Positions 55,473 through 64,000 of a stretch of DNA of 64,000 nt are shown here, piece by piece (the stretch's first letter is position 1; each line of letters starts with the position of its first letter). The position numbers and the translations under genes were made by a program. This DNA is from Oceanimonas marisflavi (lineage in GTDB: Bacteria; Pseudomonadota; Gammaproteobacteria; Enterobacterales; Aeromonadaceae): contig NZ_QAGM01000006.1 in NCBI RefSeq assembly GCF_003049725.1, positions 62,001 to 126,000 on the forward strand, given 5' to 3'. Below the pieces are notes generated by a model. It saw only the letters and a program-made list of their open reading frames with translations, made no database searches and was not told the origin of the DNA.

Positions 55473-55982
55473 ATGGGTCTGTTCGATAAACTGAAAAAAA
55501 TGGTGTCTGATGATTCCAGCGATGCCAACCTCATCGAGGTGTTCGCCCCTATTGCCGGTGAGATCGTGCCTCTTGAGGAAGTGCCGGATGTGGTGTTTGC
55601 CGAAAAAATCGTGGGTGACGGCATCGCCATCAGGCCCAGCGGCAACAAAATGGTGGCCCCCTGTGACGGTACCATTGGCAAGATTTTTGAAACCAACCAC
55701 GCCTTTTCCATTGAATCCGACTCCGGTCTTGAGCTGTTCGTGCATTTCGGCATCGACACGGTAGAACTCAAGGGCGAAGGCTTTACCCGTGTCGCTCAGG
55801 AAGGCCAGCAGGTGAAACAGGGCGATACCGTGCTGGAAGTAGACCTGGCGCTGCTGGAGCAAAAGGCCAAATCCACCCTCACCCCTGTGGTCATCTCCAA
55901 TATGGACGAGGTCAAGGAGCTGAATAAACTTGACGGCATCGTCAACGAGGGTGAAAGCGTGATCCTGCGGGTCAGGAAATAA
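55473..55982 (+). CDS. crr: Glucose-specific phosphotransferase protein EIIA(Glc)
   Basis: EIIA(Glc) carries phosphate from HPr to sugar permeases and regulates adenylate cyclase and other permeases. The 169-residue product is the full Crr length, with the phosphorylated His91 (ELFVHFGIDT) and the supporting His76 (NHAFSIES) both present, and an N-terminal amphipathic helix (MGLFDKLKKMV). In Escherichia and most relatives crr is the third gene of ptsH-ptsI-crr behind cysK. Here those two genes are absent and crr has its own upstream region after the cysK terminator. It is followed four bases later by the HlyU-like gene. Confidence 0.95.
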   Translation: MGLFDKLKKMVSDDSSDANLIEVFAPIAGEIVPLEEVPDVVFAEKIVGDGIAIRPSGNKMVAPCDGTIGKIFETNHAFSIESDSGLELFVHFGIDTVELKGEGFTRVAQEGQQVKQGDTVLEVDLALLEQKAKSTLTPVVISNMDEVKELNKLDGIVNEGESVILRVRK

Positions 55983-55986
55983 CGCC

Positions 55987-56265
55987 ATGTTTGGCTGGCT
56001 CAAAAAACGGTTTGCTTCGCCGGCGCCTGCCCAGGCCCACTTTGAACCGGTGGAATACAAGGGCTTTACCATTATTCCCGAGCCGGGCGCCGAGGGCGGT
56101 CAGTACCGGCTGCAGGGTCGTATTGTGCAACACAAGGACGGCGAGCAACGGGAATACCGGCTGATAAGAGCCGATCTGCTGCCCGGCGCCGAGCAGGCCG
56201 CCGAGCTGATGGTGACCAAGGCCCGGCGCCTGATTGACGAAAACGGTGAGCGCCTGTTTGACTGA
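55987..56265 (+). CDS. HlyU-family small protein
   Basis: The 92-residue product resembles the DUF/HlyU family (pfam HlyU) of Vibrio and Aeromonas: MFGWLKKRF, then VEYKGFTIIPEPGAEGGQYR, LQGRI and ELMVTKARRLIDENGERLF. Despite the database name it has no visible helix-turn-helix and its function is unclear; it differs from the ArsR-type HlyU of Vibrio cholerae. It starts four bases after crr and its end overlaps tmcA by 20 bases, so the three are probably one transcript. Confidence 0.8.
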   Translation: MFGWLKKRFASPAPAQAHFEPVEYKGFTIIPEPGAEGGQYRLQGRIVQHKDGEQREYRLIRADLLPGAEQAAELMVTKARRLIDENGERLFD

Positions 56266-58249
56266 CTGGCCCGGCTTTTGCCGGCAATTACAGCGGCTTG
56301 GCGAACGCCGGCTGCTGGTGCTGAGCGGCGAACAGGACTGGGCCATCGCTCAGGCCCACACCCTGCTCGCCGCCTTTTCTTCCGACCCCGTGCTCTGGCT
56401 GGGCGAGGCCCCTGCCGGGCAGCCTCAGGTTCCCCCTGGCAAGTTTCACACCGCCCTGGGGCGGGAATATTCCCATCTGATATTCAATGCCTTCAGCGGT
56501 CTGCACCCGGATGCCCTGGGTGCCGCGGGAGGCACCCTGTCCGCCGGCGGCATGCTGGTGCTGCTGTGCCCTTCCCTGCACGACTGGCCGGGCTTTGCGG
56601 ATCCGGATCTGCGCCGCTATGTGGCTCTGCCCGAGCAGGCAGAGGGTCTCTCCAGCGCGTTTATTACGCGGGTGGTATCACTGCTGAGAGCCGATCCGAA
56701 CGTGCTGCTATGGCAGCAGGGCCGGGATGTTCCGCCACTGCCGGAGTGTGACGGCCCAAAATGGCATTTGCGTGCCGATACCCGCGGCTGTCTTAACCCG
56801 CAGCAACGCCATGCCCTGGCGCTGTTGCTGCGCGGTGCCCGCCGCCGCTCTCCCGTGGTGCTCACCGCCGACCGGGGCCGGGGCAAGTCCAGTCTGCTGG
56901 GGCTGGCGGCGGCCCGGCTGCTGCGTGCCGGCAAGCGGGTGCTGCTCACCGCGCCCAGCCCGGGAGCGGCCGCCAAGGCCCTTGCCCATTGTGACCGTCC
57001 CCTTGAGTTTATGGCTCCCGACGCCCTGCTGGCCGGGCGGCCCGAGGCCGATATGGTGCTGGTGGATGAGGCCGCCGCCCTGCCGGTGCCCATGCTGCTG
57101 GCGCTGGCCCGCCATTACTGCTGCCTGTTCGCCAGCACCGAGCACGGCTACGAGGGCACGGGTCTCGGCTTTGCGCTCAAGTTTCAGCCCGCTCTGGACG
57201 GGCTTTATCCCGGCTGGCGCAGAGTACATATCGGCACCCCGGCCCGCTGGAGTGAAACAGATCCGCTGGAGCCGCTGTTGTTCCGCTTGCTGGCCCTCAA
57301 CGCAGATCCGCCTTCTCCCCCCGGCCAGGGCGAGTTGCGTCTGGAATGGATAGACCGCCCGCGCCTGCTGGCCGAGGATGCCCTGCTGCAACAGGTCTTT
57401 GGCCTGCTCACCCTGGCCCACTATCAGACCCGGCCCAGCGATCTGCGCCAGTTGCTGGACGCCCCCGGTGGGTCACTGGCGGTGGCCTTTCAGCAAGGTG
57501 TGCCGGTGGCGGCCGCCCTGCTGCAGCGGGAAGGCGAGCTGGATAAAACACTGGCCACCGATATCTGGCGCGGCGAACGCCGGCCACGGGGGCATCTGCT
57601 GCCCCAGTCACTGGCCTTTCACGGTGGCCTGGCCGGGGCCTGCGGCTTTGGTTATGCACGCATCATGCGCATTGTGGTGCATCCGCACTGCCAGCAGGCC
57701 GGCATGGGCTCGCAGTTGCTGGACTGGCTCAAGCAACAGCTCAATACCGACTTTATCGGCACCAGCTTTGGGGCCAGCCCCGAGCTGCTGGCCTTCTGGC
57801 AACGCAACGGCTTTCAACTGGTGCGCATGGGCCAGGCGACCGACAGCGTCAGTGGCCTGCATGCAGCCATGATGCTGTGGCCGGCATCAGACCGGGCCCG
57901 GCATATTCTGCCCCTGTGGCAAGGGCTGTTCAGCGCCGATCTGACCGGCGAGGGTCGCCAGGCACCGGCAGGCCTTTTACTGCCGCCCCGGCCAGATGAA
58001 CGGCTGGATAAACAGCGGGCCCATGACTTTGCCTTTTATCACCGGGATCTGTACGCAGACAGGCCGGCCCTGCGCCGTTTTGTTGCAGGCCACAGACCGG
58101 CACGCCCGCTGACGCCGGCACAGCAAACATTGCTGCAGGCGGCCCTGCAGCCCGGCGCCGAACCGGCCCTGCTGGCCCGGCAACTGGGCTACGCCGGACA
58201 AAAGCATGTGATCTCTACACTGCGTCACCTGATGCGCACCTTCTTTTAG
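56246..58249 (+). CDS. tmcA: tRNA(Met) cytidine acetyltransferase TmcA
   Basis: TmcA makes N4-acetylcytidine at the wobble position of elongator tRNA-Met using acetyl-CoA and ATP. The product has about 667 residues: an N-terminal DUF1726-like domain (GERRLLVLSGEQDW), a helicase-like ATPase with Walker A TADRGRGKSSLL and Walker B VLVDEAAALPVP, a GNAT acetyltransferase region (RIVVHPHCQQAGMGSQLLDW), and a C-terminal tail. The start is uncertain: the GTG at 56246 fits the Escherichia N-terminal length, while a TTG at 56234 is also in frame. It overlaps the HlyU-like gene, suggesting coupled translation. Confidence 0.94.
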   Translation: MSACLTDWPGFCRQLQRLGERRLLVLSGEQDWAIAQAHTLLAAFSSDPVLWLGEAPAGQPQVPPGKFHTALGREYSHLIFNAFSGLHPDALGAAGGTLSAGGMLVLLCPSLHDWPGFADPDLRRYVALPEQAEGLSSAFITRVVSLLRADPNVLLWQQGRDVPPLPECDGPKWHLRADTRGCLNPQQRHALALLLRGARRRSPVVLTADRGRGKSSLLGLAAARLLRAGKRVLLTAPSPGAAAKALAHCDRPLEFMAPDALLAGRPEADMVLVDEAAALPVPMLLALARHYCCLFASTEHGYEGTGLGFALKFQPALDGLYPGWRRVHIGTPARWSETDPLEPLLFRLLALNADPPSPPGQGELRLEWIDRPRLLAEDALLQQVFGLLTLAHYQTRPSDLRQLLDAPGGSLAVAFQQGVPVAAALLQREGELDKTLATDIWRGERRPRGHLLPQSLAFHGGLAGACGFGYARIMRIVVHPHCQQAGMGSQLLDWLKQQLNTDFIGTSFGASPELLAFWQRNGFQLVRMGQATDSVSGLHAAMMLWPASDRARHILPLWQGLFSADLTGEGRQAPAGLLLPPRPDERLDKQRAHDFAFYHRDLYADRPALRRFVAGHRPARPLTPAQQTLLQAALQPGAEPALLARQLGYAGQKHVISTLRHLMRTFF

Positions 58250-58356
58250 TTCCAGTTGAAACACAAAGCCATTATGCTATTGCTCCGAATGGGGCTAGGC
58301 TGTTACTGACCTGCCCGCTAACGGCATTCTTACTTTTTCATTCAGGAGTGACACCG

Positions 58357-59691
58357 ATGGAATGGATCACCTCACTGCTTACCTCAATTAACGGCGTGGT
58401 ATGGGGCGTGCCCATGCTGGTGGGTATTCTCGGCCTTGGCCTGTACCTGCAGCTGGGCCTGGGCCTGATGCCCATCCGCAAGCTGGGCACCGGTTTCAAG
58501 CTGCTGTTCAGCAAGACCGAAGCCGGCGACGGGGAAATTTCCCCCTTTAACGCCCTGATGACGGCCCTGTCGGCCACCATTGGTACCGGCAACATCGCCG
58601 GTGTGGCCACCGCCATCTTCTTTGGCGGCCCCGGCGCCCTGTTCTGGATGTGGATGACCGCCCTGGTGGGCATGGCCACCAAATACGCCGAGGCGGTGTG
58701 CGCGGTGAAATACCGGGAAACCGACAAGCTGGGCAACCATGTGGGCGGCCCCATGTATTACATCCGCAACGGACTTGGCTCAAAGTGGGCCTGGCTGGGG
58801 GTGGCCTTTGCCATCTTCGGCGGCATTGCCGGCTTTGGCATCGGTAATACCGTGCAGGCCAACTCGGTGGCCGACGCCCTGGATGCGTCCTTTGGCATTT
58901 CCCACACCATGACCGGCATTGTGCTGATGGTGCTGGTAGGTCTGGTGCTGATCGGCGGTATTCGCTGGATTTCGGAAGTGGCGGGCAAGCTGGTGCCGCT
59001 GATGACAGTCTCCTACTTTGCCGCCGGCATCGCGGTGCTGGTCGTGAATATCGGTGCCATTCCCGCCGCCTTTGGCCTGATCATCGAACACGCCTTTACC
59101 CCCATTGCCGCCCAGGGTGGCTTTGCCGGCGCCGCGGTGTGGGCCGCCATCCGCTTTGGTGTGGCCCGGGGCGTATTCTCGAACGAGGCCGGCCTGGGCA
59201 GTGCCCCCATTGCCCACGCCGCCGCCAAGACCGACAACCCGGTACGCCAGGGTCTGATCGCCATGCTCGGCACCTTTATCGACACCATTATCGTGTGCTC
59301 GGTGACCGGTCTGGCCATTATCGTCACCGGCAGCTGGACCAGCGGTGAAGCCGGTGCCTCGCTTACCACCCTGGCCTTCTCCCTGGCGATTCCCGGCGGT
59401 GAATACATTGTCTCGGTGGCGCTGGCCATCTTCGCCTTTACCACCATTCTGGGCTGGAGTTTCTACGGCGAGAAGTGTGTGCAGTTCCTGTTTGGGGTCA
59501 AGGCCATTGTGCCCTTCCGCATTGCCTGGGTGCTGGCCCTGCCCATTGGCGCCACCCAGTCGCTGGAGTTTATCTGGCTGATGGCCGATACCATGAACGC
59601 CATGATGGCCATTCCCAACCTGATTGCCCTGGCGCTGCTGAGCCCGGTGGTGTTCCGCCTGACCAGGGAGTATTTTGCCCGGCAGAAATAA
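58357..59691 (+). CDS. Alanine/glycine:cation symporter (AgcS family)
   Basis: A 444-residue transporter with about 10-11 membrane segments, typical of Na+- or H+-coupled alanine/glycine importers. The motif ALSATIGTGNIAGVATAIF, MATKYAEAVCAVKYR, GGPMYYIRNGLG and GVFSNEAGLGSAPIAHAAAK are family hallmarks. The ATG at 58357 is eight bases after AGGAG and is preferred over a GTG three codons earlier. It is followed by a terminator and then dsdA; an amino acid import and catabolism link is possible but the two are separate transcripts. Confidence 0.93.
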   Translation: MEWITSLLTSINGVVWGVPMLVGILGLGLYLQLGLGLMPIRKLGTGFKLLFSKTEAGDGEISPFNALMTALSATIGTGNIAGVATAIFFGGPGALFWMWMTALVGMATKYAEAVCAVKYRETDKLGNHVGGPMYYIRNGLGSKWAWLGVAFAIFGGIAGFGIGNTVQANSVADALDASFGISHTMTGIVLMVLVGLVLIGGIRWISEVAGKLVPLMTVSYFAAGIAVLVVNIGAIPAAFGLIIEHAFTPIAAQGGFAGAAVWAAIRFGVARGVFSNEAGLGSAPIAHAAAKTDNPVRQGLIAMLGTFIDTIIVCSVTGLAIIVTGSWTSGEAGASLTTLAFSLAIPGGEYIVSVALAIFAFTTILGWSFYGEKCVQFLFGVKAIVPFRIAWVLALPIGATQSLEFIWLMADTMNAMMAIPNLIALALLSPVVFRLTREYFARQK

Positions 59692-59697
59692 AAATCA

Positions 59698-59721
59698 GGG
59701 ATTAGGGACTGGGGATTAGGG
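59698..59721 (+). repeat. G-quadruplex-capable GGGATTA tract
   Basis: The plus strand has four G runs (59698, 59705, 59711, 59719) separated by ATTA, ACT and ATTA, a canonical quadruplex pattern. It lies seven bases after the symporter stop and just before its terminator. Confidence 0.55.
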
Positions 59722-59724
59722 ATA

Positions 59725-59755
59725 AAACGCCGCGCTAAACCGCGGCGTTTGTTTT
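59725..59755 (+). terminator. Terminator of the AgcS symporter gene
   Basis: AAACGCCGCG/CGCGGCGTTT with a CTAAAC loop forms a perfect ten-base-pair stem followed by G and TTTT. Confidence 0.88.
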
Positions 59756-59794
59756 GGTATACTGGCGCCAGCATGTTTTCAGGACACGGTTTCA

Positions 59795-61150
59795 ATGCAT
59801 TCACATCCTCATTACTCCCGAAGCGCCATCAACGAACTCAGCCGCACTCATCCGCTGCTTCACCCGCTGATGGCGCTGGAGCCGGTCAGCTGGTTCAATC
59901 CGGAGCGCCAGCCACTGGAGCGGGCGCTGACCGGCGTGGCGCTGACCGCCGACGACGTGGCCGATGCCGCCGCCCGCCTGGGCCGCTTTGCCTCGTATTT
60001 TCGCGCCGTGTTTCCCGACACGCGGGCACTTAACGGCATTCTGGAGTCACCGCTGCAGGCCATTCCCGCCATGCAGCAGGCCCTGAATGAGCGCCTGAAC
60101 AGCAAGCTTGCCGGCACCCTGCTGCTGAAGCGCGACGATCTGCTGCCGGTGTCGGGCTCCATCAAGGCCCGGGGCGGCATCTACGAGGTGCTGCATCATG
60201 CCGAAAAGCTGGCGCTCAAGGCCGGCCTGCTGCACCTGACCGACGATTACGCCCGGCTCGACAGCGACGAATTCCGCAACTTCTTCGGCCGTTATTCCGT
60301 GGCCGTGGGATCCACCGGCAACCTGGGGCTGTCCATCGGCATTATCAGCGCCAGGCTGGGCTTCAAGGTCAGCGTGCACATGTCGGCAGACGCCCGGGAA
60401 TGGAAAAAAGCCCTGCTGCGCAGTCACGGCGTCACCGTGGTGGAATATCAGAGCGACTACTCGGTAGCGGTCGCCGAAGGCCGGGCCGAGGCCCTGAACG
60501 ATCCCTACTGCCATTTTGTGGATGACGAGAACTCGGTGCAGCTGTTTCTGGGTTACGCCGTGGCCGGTCTGCGGCTCAAGGCCCAGCTGGAACAACAGAG
60601 CATTCGGGTAGACCGTGAGCACCCGCTGTTTGTTTACCTGCCCTGCGGCGTGGGCGGCGGCCCCGGCGGTGTGGCCTTTGGCCTGAAGCTGGCCTTTGGG
60701 GATGCGGTGCACTGCGTGTTTGCCGAGCCCACCCATTCGCCCTGCATGCTGCTAGGCGTCTATACCGGCCTGCACGACGCCATTTCGGTGCAGGACCTGG
60801 GCATCGACAACTGTACTGCCGCCGACGGTCTGGCGGTAGGCCGGCCGTCGGGCTTTGTGGGCCGGGTGATGGCGCCGCTGCTTGACGGCTTTTACACCCT
60901 GCCCGATGAAGAGATGATGAGCCTGCTCAGCCTGCTGGCAAAGCAGGAAAACATTTATCTCGAGCCCTCGGCCCTGGCCGGCATGCCCGGCCCCTGGCGG
61001 GTAGAAGGTGAGGAACAGGGCTACCGGGAGCGCATGGGGCTGACCCCGGCGCGGCTGGCCCGGGCCCATCATCTGGTCTGGGCCACCGGCGGCGGCATGG
61101 TGCCCGAAGAGGAAATGGCCAAATACCTGAACACAAGCTGTAAGCCGTAA
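59795..61150 (+). CDS. dsdA: D-serine ammonia-lyase
   Basis: DsdA converts D-serine to pyruvate and ammonia using PLP. The 451-residue product has the PLP Lys at about 124 in [16 protein letters not shown], the phosphate-binding [13 protein letters not shown], and the family segments [20 protein letters not shown] and [16 protein letters not shown]. Length matches Escherichia (442). No dsdC regulator or dsdX permease is adjacent; the upstream AgcS symporter may supply substrate. REP-like repeats follow. Confidence 0.95.
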   Translation: MHSHPHYSRSAINELSRTHPLLHPLMALEPVSWFNPERQPLERALTGVALTADDVADAAARLGRFASYFRAVFPDTRALNGILESPLQAIPAMQQALNERLNSKLAGTLLLKRDDLLPVSGSIKARGGIYEVLHHAEKLALKAGLLHLTDDYARLDSDEFRNFFGRYSVAVGSTGNLGLSIGIISARLGFKVSVHMSADAREWKKALLRSHGVTVVEYQSDYSVAVAEGRAEALNDPYCHFVDDENSVQLFLGYAVAGLRLKAQLEQQSIRVDREHPLFVYLPCGVGGGPGGVAFGLKLAFGDAVHCVFAEPTHSPCMLLGVYTGLHDAISVQDLGIDNCTAADGLAVGRPSGFVGRVMAPLLDGFYTLPDEEMMSLLSLLAKQENIYLEPSALAGMPGPWRVEGEEQGYRERMGLTPARLARAHHLVWATGGGMVPEEEMAKYLNTSCKP

Positions 61151-61170
61151 GCGGTCAGCTGTAAGTTAGA

Positions 61171-61277
61171 GTAGGTTGTGATGAGCGGAGCGAATCCCAA
61201 CATTTCACAGCCGCCTGCGTGTTGGAATTCGCTGCGCTCATTCGCAACCTACGCTCTGACAGCTCCCCGAAGGGGTC
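61171..61277. repeat. Facing GTAGGTTG palindromes plus a CCCC/GGGG hairpin
   Basis: Two facing copies of the GTAGGTTG element occupy 61171-61252 (GTAGGTTGTGATGAGC at one end, CGCAACCTAC at the other). Immediately after, GCTCCCCGAAGGGGTC at 61262-61277 repeats the sequence found at 8191-8206; in both places it abuts the stop codon of the convergent minus-strand gene. The hairpin may be part of a composite element or a transcript end signal. Confidence 0.68.
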
Positions 61278-61278
61278 G

Positions 61279-61878
61279 TCAGAACCAGCCGCTGTTCAGC
61301 TCGTCTTTACACGCCCAGTATTGCTCCGCATAGCGCTTGGCGCGGCTTTCCACCTTGCGTGATACCCCCAGCAGCCAGCGTTTGCGCAGGTGGCTGCCGC
61401 GCCGGTAGCCGGTCCAGCCTTCGTGGTAGTTGAGGTACTGGCCGTAGGCGTCCCACTTCGATACGCCGTTCAGCCAGCTGGTCTTGCTCATGTACCAGCC
61501 CATAAAGTCCATGGCGTCATCAAAGTCGTCCCGGTCGGCCCAGCCGCTGCCGGTCTCGCGCCGATAGTCGGCCCAGGTTCCATCCTTGGCCTGAGCATAG
61601 CCATAGGCGCTGGACGCCCGGCCATAGGGTATAAACAGAAACCAGCGCATGGGCGGCCGGGCATCGTGGATAAAGCTGCTTTCCTGAAACATCATCGCCA
61701 TGGTCACATGCACAGGCGCCCCCCATTTTTGCCGGGTGTCTTCGGCCGCCTCGTGCCAGTCGGGATATTGCTCAAAAATGGCGCAAAGGTTGGCGGGGTT
61801 CCTGGGTGGTGCGGTGGCGCAGCCGGCCAGCAGCACCGCCGCCAGGGCCAGAGTGGCAAACTTCAGAGATTCAGGCAT
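61279..61878 (-). CDS. Lysozyme-like (SLT-fold) lipoprotein
   Basis: The ATG at 61878, preceded by AGGACAC, gives 199 residues. The signal peptide ends in a lipobox LLAGC (Cys about 20). The mature part has VTMAMMFQESSF, which places a likely catalytic Glu, then SAYGYAQAKDGTWADYRRET and the segment GWYMSKTSWLNGVSKWDAYG, consistent with a lysozyme/transglycosylase fold. It is a short outer- or inner-membrane lipoprotein of unknown substrate preference, distinct from mltD and slt. It is convergent with dsdA. Confidence 0.78.
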   Translation of the reverse strand: MPESLKFATLALAAVLLAGCATAPPRNPANLCAIFEQYPDWHEAAEDTRQKWGAPVHVTMAMMFQESSFIHDARPPMRWFLFIPYGRASSAYGYAQAKDGTWADYRRETGSGWADRDDFDDAMDFMGWYMSKTSWLNGVSKWDAYGQYLNYHEGWTGYRRGSHLRKRWLLGVSRKVESRAKRYAEQYWACKDELNSGWF

Positions 61879-61938
61879 AAGTGTGTCCTGTTTTAAGTCA
61901 GTCTCAAATAGTGCCTGCGACGCCGTTGCTTTTCCACA

Positions 61939-61962
61939 CCCCTCACCCCTCACCCCTCACCC
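61939..61962 (-). repeat. G-quadruplex-capable GGGGTGA tract
   Basis: On the minus strand there are four runs of G (C runs at 61939, 61946, 61953 and 61960) with TGA loops, a seven-base tandem repeat. It lies about 60 bases upstream of the lipoprotein gene start, so it may sit in the promoter region. Confidence 0.55.
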
Positions 61963-62077
61963 AATATTATTTAATCACCCAAAATGCATAACTATCTTTT
62001 GTCAGCCTTTTGGTCAGGCAGTAGAATGCGGATCGGCTATGATTCTGGCACTCGCTTCAGGCAACAAGGGACCATTA

Positions 62078-64000
62078 ATGCGCTTTTACTTTCCCATCGT
62101 TATCATCGACGAAGACTTTCGCTCCGAAAACACCAGCGGCTCCGGCATTCGCGAGCTGGCCTCGGCCATTGAAAAGGCCGGCATGGACGTGGTGGGCTAC
62201 ACCAGCTACGGCGACCTGACCTCATTCGCTCAGCAGCAGAGCCGGGCCGCCGGTTTTGTGTTGTCCATCGACGACGAGGAGCTGGCCGGCAGCCGGGAAG
62301 AAGCGCATTCGGTGCTGGAGCAGCTGCGCGGCTTTGTGGAGCAAATTCGCCACCGCAACCCGGACATTCCCATTTACCTTTACGGCGAAACCCGCACCGC
62401 CCGGCATATTCCCAACGCCATATTGCGCGAGCTGCACGGCTTTATTCACATGCACGAGGACACGCCCGACTTCGTGGCCCGGCATATTATCCGTGAAGCC
62501 AAAAGCTACCTCGACTCCCTGGCGCCGCCGTTTTTCCGGGCCCTGACCCACTACGCCCAGGACGGCTCCTATTCCTGGCACTGTCCGGGGCACTCCGGCG
62601 GCGTGGCCTTTCTGAAATCGCCGGTGGGACGCATGTTCCACCAGTTTTTTGGTGAAAACATGCTGCGTGCCGACGTGTGCAACTCGGTGGACGAGCTGGG
62701 ACAGCTGCTGGATCACACCGGCCCGGTGGCCGCCTCCGAGCGCAATGCCGCCCGCATTTTCAACGCCGATCACCTTTTTTTCGTGACCAACGGCACCTCC
62801 ACCTCCAACAAGATCGTATGGAACTCCACGGTCGCCCCCGGCGATATCGTGGTAGTGGACCGCAACTGCCACAAGTCGATTCTGCACGCCATCATGATGA
62901 CCGGTGCCGTGCCCGTGTTCCTGATGCCCACCCGCAACCACTACGGCATTATCGGCCCCATTCCCCGCAGCGAATTCGAGCCCGCCCGCATTCGCCAGAA
63001 AATGGAAGCCAACCCCTTCTGTCGGGAAATTCTGGCCAAAAACCCCGATGCCAAGCCCAGAGTGCTGACCATTACCCAGTCCACCTACGACGGCATTCTC
63101 TACAACGTGGAGGAGATCAAGGAGCTGCTCGACGGCGAGATTGAAACCCTGCACTTTGACGAGGCCTGGCTGCCCCACGCCGCCTTTCACGACTTTTATG
63201 GCGATTATCACGCCATTGGCGAAGGCCGGCCCCGCTGTGAAGACTCCATGGTGTTTGCCACCCAGTCCACCCACAAGCTGCTGGCGGGCCTGTCCCAGGC
63301 ATCCCAGATCCTGATCCAGGACGGCGAAAAGACCCGGCTCGACCGCCATGTGTTCAACGAAGCCTACCTGATGCACACCTCCACCAGCCCGCAATACGCC
63401 ATTATCGCGTCCTGTGACGTGGCGGCGGCCATGATGGAAGAGCCGGGCGGCACCGCGCTGGTGGAAGAGTCCCTGGCCGAGGCGCTGGAATTTCGCCGGG
63501 CCATGCGCAAGGTGGACGACGAATACGGCATCGACTGGTGGTTCAAGGTGTGGGGGCCGGACGATCTTACCGATCACGGCCTGGATGAACGAGACGCCTG
63601 GATGCTGCGCTCGGAAGACAGCTGGCACGGTTTTGGCGATATCGAGCCCGGCTTTAACCTGCTCGACCCGATCAAGGCCACCATTCTCACCCCCGGTCTG
63701 AACATGAAGGGCCAGTTTGCCGAGTCGGGCATTCCGGCGGTGGTGGTGACCAAGTACCTGGCCGAGCATGGCATCGTCATCGAAAAAACCGGGCTTTATT
63801 CCTTCTTTATCATGTTCACCATCGGCATCACCAAGGGCCGCTGGAACACCATGGTCACCGAACTGCAGCAGTTCAAGGACGATTACGACAATAACGTGCC
63901 GCTGTGGAAGATTTTACCCCAGTTCGTGCAGAGCCAGCCTCAGTACGAGCGGGTGGGTCTGCGGGATCTGTGCGACCAAATCCACGCCGTGTACAAGGAA
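62078..64000 (+). CDS. PLP-dependent basic amino acid decarboxylase, LdcA-like (partial, runs off window)
   Basis: The frame opens with ATG at 62078, seven bases after AAGGG, and runs 641 codons to the window edge without a stop; relatives have about 750. It is a fold-type I Orn/Lys/Arg decarboxylase with an N-terminal wing domain (MRFYFPIVIIDEDFRSENTS), SWHCPGHSGGVAFLKSPVG, VVDRNCHKSILHAIMMTGA, LHFDEAWLPHAAFHDFY and the PLP Lys at about 400 in TQSTHKLLAGLSQAS. It most resembles Pseudomonas LdcA (lysine decarboxylase) and related arginine decarboxylases. Position 396 is Gln where most relatives have His. The substrate (lysine, arginine or ornithine) cannot be fixed from the sequence. Confidence 0.9.
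   Translation, partial: MRFYFPIVIIDEDFRSENTSGSGIRELASAIEKAGMDVVGYTSYGDLTSFAQQQSRAAGFVLSIDDEELAGSREEAHSVLEQLRGFVEQIRHRNPDIPIYLYGETRTARHIPNAILRELHGFIHMHEDTPDFVARHIIREAKSYLDSLAPPFFRALTHYAQDGSYSWHCPGHSGGVAFLKSPVGRMFHQFFGENMLRADVCNSVDELGQLLDHTGPVAASERNAARIFNADHLFFVTNGTSTSNKIVWNSTVAPGDIVVVDRNCHKSILHAIMMTGAVPVFLMPTRNHYGIIGPIPRSEFEPARIRQKMEANPFCREILAKNPDAKPRVLTITQSTYDGILYNVEEIKELLDGEIETLHFDEAWLPHAAFHDFYGDYHAIGEGRPRCEDSMVFATQSTHKLLAGLSQASQILIQDGEKTRLDRHVFNEAYLMHTSTSPQYAIIASCDVAAAMMEEPGGTALVEESLAEALEFRRAMRKVDDEYGIDWWFKVWGPDDLTDHGLDERDAWMLRSEDSWHGFGDIEPGFNLLDPIKATILTPGLNMKGQFAESGIPAVVVTKYLAEHGIVIEKTGLYSFFIMFTIGITKGRWNTMVTELQQFKDDYDNNVPLWKILPQFVQSQPQYERVGLRDLCDQIHAVYKE

Noticed and set aside
58250-58356. 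Glycine riboswitch before the AgcS symporter
   Set aside because: The gap is about 107 bases and lacks the paired conserved cores of glycine aptamers.

Overview
The window looks like a chromosomal segment of a marine or halotolerant gammaproteobacterium close to the Aeromonadales (Oceanimonas/Oceanisphaera/Zobellella type). This placement is an inference from G+C-rich coding sequence, long stretches of Escherichia/Aeromonas/Shewanella-like gene order, two betaine-choline-carnitine transporters, an NAD-type isocitrate dehydrogenase and a complete System I cytochrome c maturation operon. I see no prophage, insertion sequence, CRISPR array or rRNA; one tRNA gene is present.

Layout. 1-8 kb: DUF2310 zinc-ribbon protein, syd, queF, a TPR/degenerate-GGDEF membrane protein, ppnN, xni and NAD-isocitrate dehydrogenase. 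8-11 kb: gcvA, an alpha/beta hydrolase, ygdD and rlmM as one overlapping operon. 11-18 kb: a DUF2726 protein, a DEDDh exonuclease with a cNMP/CBS/DUF294 protein, a BCCT transporter and a CHASE4 diguanylate cyclase. 18-26 kb: an accessory catabolic block (LysR regulator, aldo/keto reductase, second BCCT transporter, aldehyde dehydrogenase, divergent aspartase-superfamily lyase) with a striking repeat-rich upstream region. 26-34 kb: tRNA-Asp, dnaQ, rnhA, a YafS-like methyltransferase, gloB, mltD, yciA, yeeZ and slt. 34-39 kb: raiA, pheL attenuator, pheA, tyrA and aroF. 39-48 kb: a small unknown protein, mlaA and ccmABCDEFGHI. 48-56 kb: ligA, zipA, cysZ, mepK, ldtD, cysK and crr. 56-64 kb: an HlyU-like protein, tmcA, an AgcS symporter, dsdA, a lysozyme-like lipoprotein and the start of a basic amino acid decarboxylase.

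How the genes work together. The aromatic block is a coherent regulated unit: a Phe-rich leader peptide with a terminator/antiterminator pair controls pheA, and a TyrR-like box precedes aroF-tyrA. The ccm operon makes c-type cytochromes. ligA, zipA, ldtD, mepK, slt, mltD and mlaA are envelope, division and replication functions. The 18-26 kb block appears to import an onium-type compound and process it by oxidoreduction and a lyase step.

Points of most interest: (1) PheA carries about 215 extra C-terminal residues resembling a catalytically dead DAHP synthase barrel; (2) the 18-26 kb block contains a lyase altered at substrate-recognition positions and is preceded by three 11-bp phased repeats and an inverted repeat; (3) crr sits directly behind cysK with no ptsH or ptsI; (4) several families of GTAG- or GGAG-headed palindromes (REP-like) and G-quadruplex-capable tracts lie between operons.
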